IMG/VR virus record: IMGVR_UViG_3300032326_000687
Location: 1-64,000 of that record
DNA: 64,000 nucleotides
Reading direction: 5' to 3' (one strand)
Source: a virus
Below the pieces are notes generated by a model. That model was not told where the DNA came from. It ran no database searches and was given only the letters and a program-made list of their open reading frames with translations. The stretch's first letter is position 1. The number at the start of each line of letters is the position of its first letter. The translations under genes and the position numbers were made by a program. Positions 58,115 to 64,000 of the stretch are shown one piece after another.

Positions 58115-58762
58115 ATGACAGAAGTATTAATTTTCTTAAACATTATGATACTAGAGATAGTATTGAGTATTGATAACGCAGCCGTATTAGCAGCGATGGT
58201 AAAAGAACTACCAAAGAATGAACAAAAGAAAGCCTTAACATATGGTATTGCTGGTGCGTATCTATTTAGAGGATTGGCATTACTATTCGCATCTCTATTA
58301 GTACAATTAGTGTGGTTAAAAGTAGTAGGTGGGCTATACCTAATTTATTTGGCATATAAAGCCCTATTCGGAAAATCGGAAAATGGTGATAGTGGTATGA
58401 ATGTAAAGATAGGTTGGTTATCACCACTTTGGTCTACAATCGTAGCAATTGAGATGATGGATTTGGTATTTAGTATTGATAATGTATTCGCCGCAGTGGC
58501 ATTCACTCCCAATCTCTGGTTGATATGTGGTGGTGTGTTTGTTGGTATCCTTGCTATGAGATTCGCAACAACAAAGTTTGTGAAAGTATTAGAGAAGAAT
58601 CCTATATTAGAGAAAGTAGCATATTGGGTAATTGGGGCATTGGGATTGAAGTTAGTATCATCATATTGGTTACATGATTTGAATACTGAAAGTATTGACG
58701 CAGTATTTTCAATCTTAACCTTATTAGCATTTATAATACCTTTAATAATAAAAAAGAAATAA
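58115..58762 (+). CDS. TerC-family membrane protein
   Basis: The 215-residue protein has about seven membrane segments and the two TerC blocks: EIVLSIDNAAVLAAMVKELP near residue 13 and MMDLVFSIDNVFAAVAFTPN near 113. The repeated SIDN motifs with acidic residues are typical of TerC/YkoY proteins linked to metal (manganese) export. In a phage it may alter metal levels or membrane protein folding of the host. Confidence 0.9.
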   Translation: MTEVLIFLNIMILEIVLSIDNAAVLAAMVKELPKNEQKKALTYGIAGAYLFRGLALLFASLLVQLVWLKVVGGLYLIYLAYKALFGKSENGDSGMNVKIGWLSPLWSTIVAIEMMDLVFSIDNVFAAVAFTPNLWLICGGVFVGILAMRFATTKFVKVLEKNPILEKVAYWVIGALGLKLVSSYWLHDLNTESIDAVFSILTLLAFIIPLIIKKK

Positions 58763-58765
58763 GTT

Positions 58766-59029
58766 ATGCATAACCCCTTTTGTTATATCGGTTGTCACAA
58801 CTGGGAATACCGAAAAGAAAAACATCAATGTACCAATCATCCACAAAATAGGGATGTTATTAGAGTCATTGTTAGAGAATGTAAATGGTGTGGACATAGA
58901 GAGCACCACTCACTTCCAAGAATTGGACGTAAGTTTACTCTATGGAAACCCTTTGATGATATTGGTAAAGACGATTGTGTAGATATTAAAAGATTAATAG
59001 ATGATATTCAGAACGAGAAAATTAATTAA
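58766..59029 (+). CDS. Small Cys/His-rich phage protein
   Basis: The 87-residue protein has CYIGCHNWEYRKEKHQC and ECKWCGHREHHSLPRIG, two Cys/His groups that fit zinc binding, as in DUF1660-like phage proteins. It overlaps the thioesterase gene by 29 nt. Confidence 0.65.
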   Translation: MHNPFCYIGCHNWEYRKEKHQCTNHPQNRDVIRVIVRECKWCGHREHHSLPRIGRKFTLWKPFDDIGKDDCVDIKRLIDDIQNEKIN

Positions 59030-59393
59030 GCCAGAAGATTTAAATGCCAGAGGTACACTATTTGGTGGACAGGTATTGAAGTGGATAGATGAGGAAGCAT
59101 CCATATTTACAATTTGCCAATTGGGTGAACGTAGTATTGTTACAAAGGCAATGAGTGAAATCAACTTTGTATCATCCGCCAAAACAGGTGATATTATTGA
59201 GATAGGCTGTGAGTTAGTACAATTTGGTACAACATCAGTAACTATAAGTTGCGAAGTACGAAACAAAGATACCAAACAAACAATTATTAAAATTGATAAA
59301 ATTGTATTTGTTGCAGTAGATGAAAACGGAAGACCAAAGCCACACAATAAACCATCCGATGAAGATGATTTAAGATTTGAAACATATAATTAA
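59001..59393 (+). CDS. Acyl-CoA thioesterase (hotdog fold, YciA-like)
   Basis: The 130-residue protein has LNARGTLFGGQVLKWIDEEA, the hotdog catalytic helix with D and E, then VTKAMSEINFVSSAKTGDII and CEVRNKDT. This is the hexameric acyl-CoA thioesterase pattern. It hydrolyses acyl-CoA and could alter host lipid supply. The start at 59001 lies inside the upstream gene and begins directly before the conserved helix. Confidence 0.88.
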   Translation: MIFRTRKLIKPEDLNARGTLFGGQVLKWIDEEASIFTICQLGERSIVTKAMSEINFVSSAKTGDIIEIGCELVQFGTTSVTISCEVRNKDTKQTIIKIDKIVFVAVDENGRPKPHNKPSDEDDLRFETYN

Positions 59394-59395
59394 TA

Positions 59396-59953
59396 ATGAA
59401 AAAAGAATGGGTATGTAGTAAATGTGGTCAATCAACTTTGGCTGTTGATATAGATTATCTTATAGGATATGACCATATTTCATGTCTATTAAAAGCGGGG
59501 TTGCCTAAATTACAAAATTGGAATAAGTTAGAAGGGCAAGAATTTGATGTAATGGGAGTCTCTATGAGAATGCAAAATGCCGAAGTTGATATTGAGATTG
59601 ATAGATACACAGTTTGGTTAATTGATAAGGAAGTAACAACCGAACCACTAATGAGAGTTGATATGTATTTGGCTGATAAAGAAATTGATATTAAAACATT
59701 CAGACCAGATACAATTTCACCACCATTTCATACTCGTAAGCAAATAACCAAAGACCATATTAAAGACCCATCTATCTTTATGCAAACAATTGGAATGATG
59801 ATGATGGGTGACCCTGAGATAAGAAAGGTTTTGGATTATCTATCGGAAATGAATGGTAATGTTGGTGCAAGAAGTGGAATGAGAGGTGGAATTGTGAATC
59901 ACGTACTAAATGGTGGAAATACTAAAACATTTGGTTCAGCAAGTCTTTGGTAA
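59396..59953 (+). CDS. Hypothetical protein with Cys knuckle
   Basis: The 185-residue protein begins KKEWVCSKCGQSTLAVDIDY, one CxxC that may pair with the later C at HISCLLKAGLP. The middle is beta-rich (VDIEIDRYTVWLIDKEV) and the end is Gly/Asn-rich. No family was recognised. A promoter for the next gene lies at its stop codon. Confidence 0.55.
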   Translation: MKKEWVCSKCGQSTLAVDIDYLIGYDHISCLLKAGLPKLQNWNKLEGQEFDVMGVSMRMQNAEVDIEIDRYTVWLIDKEVTTEPLMRVDMYLADKEIDIKTFRPDTISPPFHTRKQITKDHIKDPSIFMQTIGMMMMGDPEIRKVLDYLSEMNGNVGARSGMRGGIVNHVLNGGNTKTFGSASLW

Positions 59954-59977
59954 TATCAATAATTTTTCGTATCTTTA
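59946..59977 (+). promoter_or_regulatory. Promoter (TATCTTTA variant) placed directly on the start codon
   Basis: TTTG (59946-59949), 20 nt and TATCTTTA (59970-59977). The ATG at 59982 is 4 nt downstream, so the message is probably leaderless. The upstream half matches the promoter at 17856. Confidence 0.75.
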
Positions 59978-59981
59978 CATT

Positions 59982-60320
59982 ATGAATTTATTAATAGGGT
60001 TTCTTTATGGATTAGTGGCACAGGTATTGACCTTTTTACAATTACAGGGTAGTATCAAATATGGTTGGTATGCAAAATATCCAATCATAATAATTTTAGC
60101 ATCCATACCATCAGGTTGGTTGTTTCTAAAATCGGTACAACATTTTGTATTGGCATTTGGTGGTGAAATCTGGCCATCTCGTCTTTTGGGATATGGTATT
60201 GGTGTTATAGTATTTACCCTAATGAGTTGGCAGATGTTTGGGGAGCAACTTAGTCCTAAAACATTGGTTTGTTTGGGATTGAGTGTAGCGATAATATTGA
60301 TACAAATACTTTGGAAATGA
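59982..60320 (+). CDS. Small multi-pass membrane protein (EamA/SMR-like pattern)
   Basis: The 112-residue protein has about four membrane segments (LLIGFLYGLVAQVLTFLQ, YPIIIILASIPSGWLFL, LLGYGIGVIVFTLMSW, TLVCLGLSVAIILIQIL). The final segments recall half of an EamA or small multidrug transporter. I chose ATG 59982 because it follows its promoter. The next gene overlaps by 4 nt. Confidence 0.65.
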   Translation: MNLLIGFLYGLVAQVLTFLQLQGSIKYGWYAKYPIIIILASIPSGWLFLKSVQHFVLAFGGEIWPSRLLGYGIGVIVFTLMSWQMFGEQLSPKTLVCLGLSVAIILIQILWK

Positions 60321-60559
60321 TAATTAATATTCTACCGGAAGAATTAGAACCGGAATTTGTAAATAGTTGGAAGATGGGAGTTTTAAAAGAACCATCAATT
60401 GATTACGCTACAAATGCTATACATTGTTGGTTCGAAGGTAATGATGTAATTATCTTTAGATTTGATAAGTATGGTTGGATAAACGATAACAAATATAATA
60501 AATATTTTGTAAACGCTGGGCCAGCGGGTATAACAATAAGAATAGAAAAAACGGCATAG
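60317..60559 (+). CDS. Small hypothetical protein
   Basis: The 80-residue protein begins with an ATGA overlap of the upstream stop codon. It has IINILPEELEPEFVNSWKMG and a beta-rich second half. No family was recognised. Confidence 0.55.
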   Translation: MIINILPEELEPEFVNSWKMGVLKEPSIDYATNAIHCWFEGNDVIIFRFDKYGWINDNKYNKYFVNAGPAGITIRIEKTA

Positions 60560-60560
60560 T

Positions 60561-61409
60561 ATGAATATAATAGTAACAGGTGGAGTTGGTTTCGTAGGAA
60601 CTAATTTAGTAAAAAGATTAAAAGAAGAAGGACATAAAGTTATTGTAATAGATGATTATTCTACCGGTAAAGTAGAGAATCAAATTGAAGGTGTACGATA
60701 CCTACCAATGAATGTTGAGCAAATAGAGTACATCAGCGGAGAAGAAGTTGATATATGTTTTCATTTAGCAGGATTGAGTAGAATTCAACCATCATTTGAA
60801 ACTCCATCGCAGTTCTTTAGAGTTAATACATCTGGAACCGAAGCCGTATGTGAGTGGGCTAGAAAATGGAATGTAAAGGTAGTATATTCGGGTTCATCTT
60901 CACAATGGCATGACCCATATCAATCACCATATGCTATGTATAAAAAGTTAGGTGAAGATATTTGTAAGATGTATCGTAAAGTATTTGGTACAAAGATTGA
61001 AATTGCCAGATTTTATAATGTTTACGGTCCAACGGAAATAACCGAAGGTGAGTGGGCTGCTGTAATTGGATTATGGAGAGGACAGATTGCAGAAGGTAAA
61101 TCAATTACAATTGTGGGTGATGGTGAACAAAGGAGAGATTTTACACATGTCAATGATATTGTGGATGGATTAATTAGAATCGGATTTGGTACTGAAACCC
61201 ACGAAGATGCTTGGGAATTGGGAACTGGATTTAATTATTCAATTAACGAAGTGGCCGATATCTTTGTGAAAAAATTTGGATGTGAAAAGGTTTATGTAGA
61301 TAATCAAAAAGGAAATTATAGAGAGACTCGCAGAGAGAATGATGATGCATTGAATAGACTTGGTTGGAAACCAAAAGATGTATTACGAGAGTATATTGAA
61401 AATTTATAA
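60561..61409 (+). CDS. NAD-dependent sugar epimerase/dehydratase (extended SDR)
   Basis: The 282-residue protein has the Rossmann motif IIVTGGVGFVGTNLVKRLKE at the N terminus, VIDDYSTGK, YSGSSSQWHD and the catalytic Y-x3-K in SPYAMYKKLGED near residue 125, then ARFYNVYGPTE near residue 150. It resembles UDP-glucose 4-epimerase and related nucleotide-sugar enzymes. The product sugar would feed the phage glycosyltransferases. It is shorter than typical GalE (about 330). Confidence 0.9.
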   Translation: MNIIVTGGVGFVGTNLVKRLKEEGHKVIVIDDYSTGKVENQIEGVRYLPMNVEQIEYISGEEVDICFHLAGLSRIQPSFETPSQFFRVNTSGTEAVCEWARKWNVKVVYSGSSSQWHDPYQSPYAMYKKLGEDICKMYRKVFGTKIEIARFYNVYGPTEITEGEWAAVIGLWRGQIAEGKSITIVGDGEQRRDFTHVNDIVDGLIRIGFGTETHEDAWELGTGFNYSINEVADIFVKKFGCEKVYVDNQKGNYRETRRENDDALNRLGWKPKDVLREYIENL

Positions 61410-61420
61410 AAACAATAATT

Positions 61421-61570
61421 ATGAGTACAATTGAAATTATCGGTCTTTTTATGGTGGTCAGTAGTCTTTACATCGCATTTGAAATGTGGAGAGCACCTAT
61501 GATGGATGAACGAACTGGCAAAATAATAAAGGACGGTAAAAAATTATCAGACCTCTTTAAGAAAAAATAA
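61421..61570 (+). CDS. Very small membrane-anchored protein
   Basis: This 49-residue ORF (ATG 61421, TAA 61568-61570) has one hydrophobic segment (IEIIGLFMVVSSLYIAFEMW) and a basic tail. It sits 11 nt after the epimerase and 3 nt before the next gene. Confidence 0.55.
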   Translation: MSTIEIIGLFMVVSSLYIAFEMWRAPMMDERTGKIIKDGKKLSDLFKKK

Positions 61571-61573
61571 GTT

Positions 61574-62146
61574 ATGAAAGTAGAATTTAAAGACTCATTC
61601 TTTGAGAGCTTAGAGAAATTGGTATGGTATGATACGAACCTATGGAAAGTTTGGTCTGCTATAAGATATGATATTCCCCTATTCTTTAAGAATGTGTGGA
61701 GATTCAGAAAGGAGTTATATAATCATCAATGGTGGGACTATCGTTTCACTTTGGAAATGTTATATCGTTCTTTGAGTATTATGGCAGTTAAGTTGGAAAA
61801 AGATGGAATTGAGGAAGATTTCAGCAGAGGTAAGAAAGTGGCTAAGATTAAGAGAGCATTGGAACTACTTAAACACAAATTGGATGATGATTATGTTGAG
61901 AGAGCAGAGGCTGAGTTGGGTAAGATAAATCATAGTGAATTTGAGTTTGAAAAAACAGAAGATGGAAATTATAGATTGATAGATAACGATACACCAGCTG
62001 ACAAGAAGCATGCTAGGAAAGTATATAAGAGAGCAAGAGTTATAGAAGATAAAGAGTGGAAAGAATTATGGGACATCTTCAAAGGGAAAAAATTTACTAC
62101 TATTGATGATTTTGATGGTAGTGATTTAAGAGGATGGTGGGACTAG
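61574..62146 (+). CDS. Hypothetical protein (Trp-rich, charged)
   Basis: The 190-residue protein is rich in Trp, Lys and Glu, starting with KVEFKDSFFESLEKLVWYD and ending with DFDGSDLRGWWD. RKELYNHQWWDYRFTLEMLY is the most distinct stretch. I recognise the style of a conserved large-phage protein but no function. Confidence 0.6.
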   Translation: MKVEFKDSFFESLEKLVWYDTNLWKVWSAIRYDIPLFFKNVWRFRKELYNHQWWDYRFTLEMLYRSLSIMAVKLEKDGIEEDFSRGKKVAKIKRALELLKHKLDDDYVERAEAELGKINHSEFEFEKTEDGNYRLIDNDTPADKKHARKVYKRARVIEDKEWKELWDIFKGKKFTTIDDFDGSDLRGWWD

Positions 62147-62182
62147 AAGTCCAATAGAGAGGTAAACAAACAAAAACAATAT

Positions 62183-62383
62183 ATGGTGGGGATTATTATT
62201 TTTGTTGTTGCCGCAACAGCGTTACTAAGCTGGTCATGGGTAAGAGGAATTGACTACATGAAAAAGAATCATCCTGATTACAAAGGAGAAGATTTTTTGG
62301 ACTGGGGAGATGATGATGTGACTAAAACCGCAGGTAGAGATGGTTGGGATGACAACATTGTACACACAGAAGGGGATTTTTAG
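62183..62383 (+). CDS. Small membrane-anchored acidic protein
   Basis: The 66-residue protein has one N-terminal membrane segment (VGIIIFVVAATALLSWSWVR) and an acidic, Asp/Gly-rich tail. The 79-nt gap after it has no clear promoter and only a 15-codon ORF that I do not call. Confidence 0.55.
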   Translation: MVGIIIFVVAATALLSWSWVRGIDYMKKNHPDYKGEDFLDWGDDDVTKTAGRDGWDDNIVHTEGDF

Positions 62384-62462
62384 TATCAACTAAATCAATT
62401 CATTTAGGTTATGTTTAGACATGACAAGGCAGAGTATTATCTAAAAATTAAATTATAAAAAT

Positions 62463-63026
62463 ATGTTACCATTAAAAGAAGCCATAGCTGAAAAGCACTC
62501 TTTGGCAGAAAAGATGACATTCAATCAAAGAATGTTTAAAGGAGAATTATCAAACGAAGAATACGTTTTATATTTGTGTCAGCAATTGGCAATATTTGAT
62601 GCAATTGAAGTACATGAATTACCACACCCAGCTTTAGATAGAGCTGGTAAGGTATTTGAGGATATTAAAGAGTTGATGGGAGAAACTCAAATTCAAATTA
62701 CACCATTGGTAGCAACGAATGAATATCGTAAATACCTTCGTACATTGAGTAAAGAAGAAATACTTCCACATGTTTACCTAAACTACTTAGCAATTATGTT
62801 TGGTGGACAGATGATGAAAAAGAATGTACCTGGTAGTGGTAAGATGTATGAGTTTGAGGGTGATGTTAGAGAAATTGCCGGAACGATTAGAGCAATTCAA
62901 AAAGATGAATGGGCAGATGAAGCAAACAAGGCATTGGATTACAACATAAACATATTAGATGAATTACAAAGAGTATCTGAATCAGCTAGCGTGGACATTG
63001 AAGGAGATGGTGGAGAAGGCGCCTAA
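62463..63026 (+). CDS. hemO: Heme oxygenase (biliverdin-forming)
   Basis: The 187-residue helical protein has the proximal heme ligand H12 in EKHSLAEKMTF, then FKGELSNEEYVLYLCQQLAI (the usual EYxxYL helix) and the distal helix HVYLNYLAIMFGGQMMKK near residue 107. The layout is that of biliverdin-producing heme oxygenases, which open heme to biliverdin, CO and iron using ferredoxin electrons. The distal helix differs from the common GDLSGG form: it reads AIMFGG, so the Gly and Asp of the classic motif are replaced by Ala and Ile. The next gene is a bilin reductase that would use the biliverdin. The 68-nt overlap implies coupled translation. Confidence 0.87.
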   Translation: MLPLKEAIAEKHSLAEKMTFNQRMFKGELSNEEYVLYLCQQLAIFDAIEVHELPHPALDRAGKVFEDIKELMGETQIQITPLVATNEYRKYLRTLSKEEILPHVYLNYLAIMFGGQMMKKNVPGSGKMYEFEGDVREIAGTIRAIQKDEWADEANKALDYNINILDELQRVSESASVDIEGDGGEGA

Positions 63027-63588
63027 TTGCCAACCATTAGAAACCGAAGATTATGGATGGGATAACTTTAGATATGAATCAAAGTTATTTCGTATGGCTC
63101 ACGTGGAAAGATATGGTGATGGTAAAATAGAAGTACTACACTTTACAACATTCCCACATAAAGATTCACCAGAGCCTATTTTTGGATTTGATGTTATATC
63201 AACTGAAAAAATGGTAACGGGTGCATATATGGATTTGAGTCCTGGTCTTAAAACATATCCTTTTGATAATGGTATGGATTTTAAAGAAAGGAAAAAAATA
63301 CCTGAATGGGCTACTGTATTCTCTGACCGTTTTATTATGTTAAAACCTGAATCCGATGAGGAATTGGTTCGTTTTTGTAATTGGGTAGTGGACAAATACG
63401 ATTGGTATCTCAATTCATTACTTTGGCTAGAGAATAAAACTGATAATATTGAAGGTGTAATAGAGAAACAAAATATTTATTGTCAAATACAGGCTACTAA
63501 TCCAAGAACGTTTTCGGCATTGAAAGCTCTAATTGGTGAAGAAAAGGCTCGTTACTTTATGGAAAACATTTTATTCCCAAAGATATGA
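62959..63588 (+). CDS. Ferredoxin-dependent bilin reductase (PcyA/PebS/PcyX superfamily)
   Basis: The 209-residue protein has IEVLHFTTFPHKDSPEPIFG then FDVISTEKMVTGAYMDLSPG (residues 77-96) with the conserved Asp D78, WATVFSDRFIMLKP near 117 and the closing YCQIQATNPRT (174-184) with LIGEEKARYFMENILFP. This matches the FDBR family, which reduces biliverdin IXalpha to phycobilins with ferredoxin electrons. It lies directly after heme oxygenase, as in the phage hemO-pebS and hemO-pcyX pairs. The exact product (phycoerythrobilin, phycocyanobilin or an intermediate) cannot be read from this. Start 62959 overlaps hemO by 68 nt; an in-frame ATG at 63010 is an alternative. It is shorter than many FDBRs (about 230-250). 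Confidence 0.85.
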   Translation: MNYKEYLNQLAWTLKEMVEKAPNCQPLETEDYGWDNFRYESKLFRMAHVERYGDGKIEVLHFTTFPHKDSPEPIFGFDVISTEKMVTGAYMDLSPGLKTYPFDNGMDFKERKKIPEWATVFSDRFIMLKPESDEELVRFCNWVVDKYDWYLNSLLWLENKTDNIEGVIEKQNIYCQIQATNPRTFSALKALIGEEKARYFMENILFPKI

Positions 63589-63959
63589 CACCAAAAAGAA
63601 TATACATAGATTTTGGAACACCCATAGAACAATGGGCAGATGCGAATAAGGGAGTGATAATGGATTCAATATACTCCAATGTATTTGATTTTCTTCAATC
63701 AGATGAAGATGATAGAGTAATATTGCAAGTTACTCCTAAATTGGCACAAAAACCAAAAGCACCAAGAACATTTGAACCACCTATTAATGTTGATTTTATA
63801 ATATCAAAAGATGATATAGATTTAACCTTAAAGAAAATGATGGATTATTATATTGAGGTTGAAGAATATGAAAAATGTGCAGAAATACTTAAACTGCAAA
63901 ATGAGAAAGATAATCCAAAACCAAAGAAAAAAAGAGGAAGAAAACCTAAAAATATTTAA
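63585..63959 (+). CDS. Hypothetical protein with basic AT-hook-like tail
   Basis: The 124-residue protein begins TPKRIYIDFGTPIEQWADAN and ends with PKPKKKRGRKPKNI, which contains an AT-hook-like RGRKP core that binds AT-rich DNA in known proteins. The overlap with the bilin reductase stop codon (4 nt) suggests the same operon. Function is unknown. Confidence 0.6.
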   Translation: MTPKRIYIDFGTPIEQWADANKGVIMDSIYSNVFDFLQSDEDDRVILQVTPKLAQKPKAPRTFEPPINVDFIISKDDIDLTLKKMMDYYIEVEEYEKCAEILKLQNEKDNPKPKKKRGRKPKNI

Positions 63960-63961
63960 AT

Positions 63962-63970
63962 TATATTTAT
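63962..63970 (+). promoter_or_regulatory. AT-rich promoter-like motif at the right end
   Basis: The motif TATATTTAT is followed by ATACACAAATAAATAAAG, and an ATG at 63997 starts a likely next gene that continues beyond the window. It has the same layout as the motif before the fibre gene. Confidence 0.5.
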
Positions 63971-64000
63971 ATACACAAATAAATAAAGTTTAAATAATGT

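Noticed and set aside
62384-62462. Tiny ORF and a promoter just before heme oxygenase
   Set aside because: The ORF has only 15 codons, and no TTTG/TAnnTTTG or TATA[T/C]TTAT motif of acceptable match lies in the gap.
1-64000. tRNA genes, which large phages often carry
   Set aside because: No cloverleaf-like segment with T-loop GTTCNANNC and matching stems was noticed by eye. A tRNAscan run would be decisive.

Overview
The window reads as one continuous stretch of a large T4-like bacteriophage genome (myovirus-type replication set) that infects a member of the Bacteroidota. The phage call rests on a near-complete T4-style replisome: a UvsX/RecA-type recombinase, a FEN-type 5'-3' exonuclease, a DnaB/gp41-type helicase, a gp45-type clamp, a family B polymerase and gp44 and gp62 clamp-loader subunits. 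It is also supported by a collagen-like fibre gene and by many short, tightly packed or overlapping genes. All recognised genes are on the + strand, and no tRNA, rRNA, insertion sequence or CRISPR array was recognised. The Bacteroidota call rests on repeated promoters of the type TTTG - 19/20 nt - TAnnTTTG, on near absence of Shine-Dalgarno sequences, and on proteins of Bacteroidota type: a bS21-like ribosomal protein, DUF5522-like and DUF4494-like proteins, and a small histone H1-like protein.

Layout. Positions 1-5.9 kb hold recombination, exonuclease, helicase, an H1-like protein, a class II (B12-dependent) ribonucleotide reductase and thioredoxin. Positions 5.9-18.8 kb hold an asparagine synthetase-like amidotransferase, a GNAT, three related SPPY methyltransferases, clamp, polymerase, dUTPase, clamp loader and a PD-(D/E)XK nuclease. 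Positions 18.8-36.3 kb hold a very large glycan island (many glycosyltransferases, a UDP-GlcNAc 2-epimerase, a HAD-nucleotidyltransferase fusion, an FkbM methyltransferase). Embedded in it are a 1091-residue collagen-like Gly-Thr-Ser/Gly-Ser-Ser fibre and a subtilisin-like protease. Positions 36.3-45.6 kb mix a phage bS21, an APS kinase-like enzyme, a DUF2061 protein, an HNH-like protein, more glycosyltransferases, a SET-domain protein and a sulfotransferase. Positions 45.6-49.4 kb carry a CobT/VWA - CobS/MoxR pair. Positions 49.4-55.8 kb hold FolE, a block of small unknown genes, and IscU and A-type Fe-S carriers. Positions 55.8-64 kb hold a HAD protein, an AAA ATPase, TerC, a hotdog thioesterase, a sugar epimerase, and finally a heme oxygenase followed by a ferredoxin-dependent bilin reductase.

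How it may work together (inference). The replication genes are read from promoters that extend the host Bacteroidota consensus. A second, short AT-rich motif (TATA[T/C]TTAT) precedes the fibre gene and several other genes and may be a phage-specific promoter. The fibre, its Ser/Thr-rich repeats, the surrounding glycosyltransferases, nucleotide-sugar enzymes and a possible APS-kinase/sulfotransferase route suggest that the phage decorates its own virion with a glycan. The most unusual metabolic cargo is the heme oxygenase/bilin reductase pair, known so far mainly from cyanophages and uncultured oceanic phages, together with Fe-S carrier proteins. A phage bS21 and several apparently leaderless transcripts suggest control of host translation initiation.
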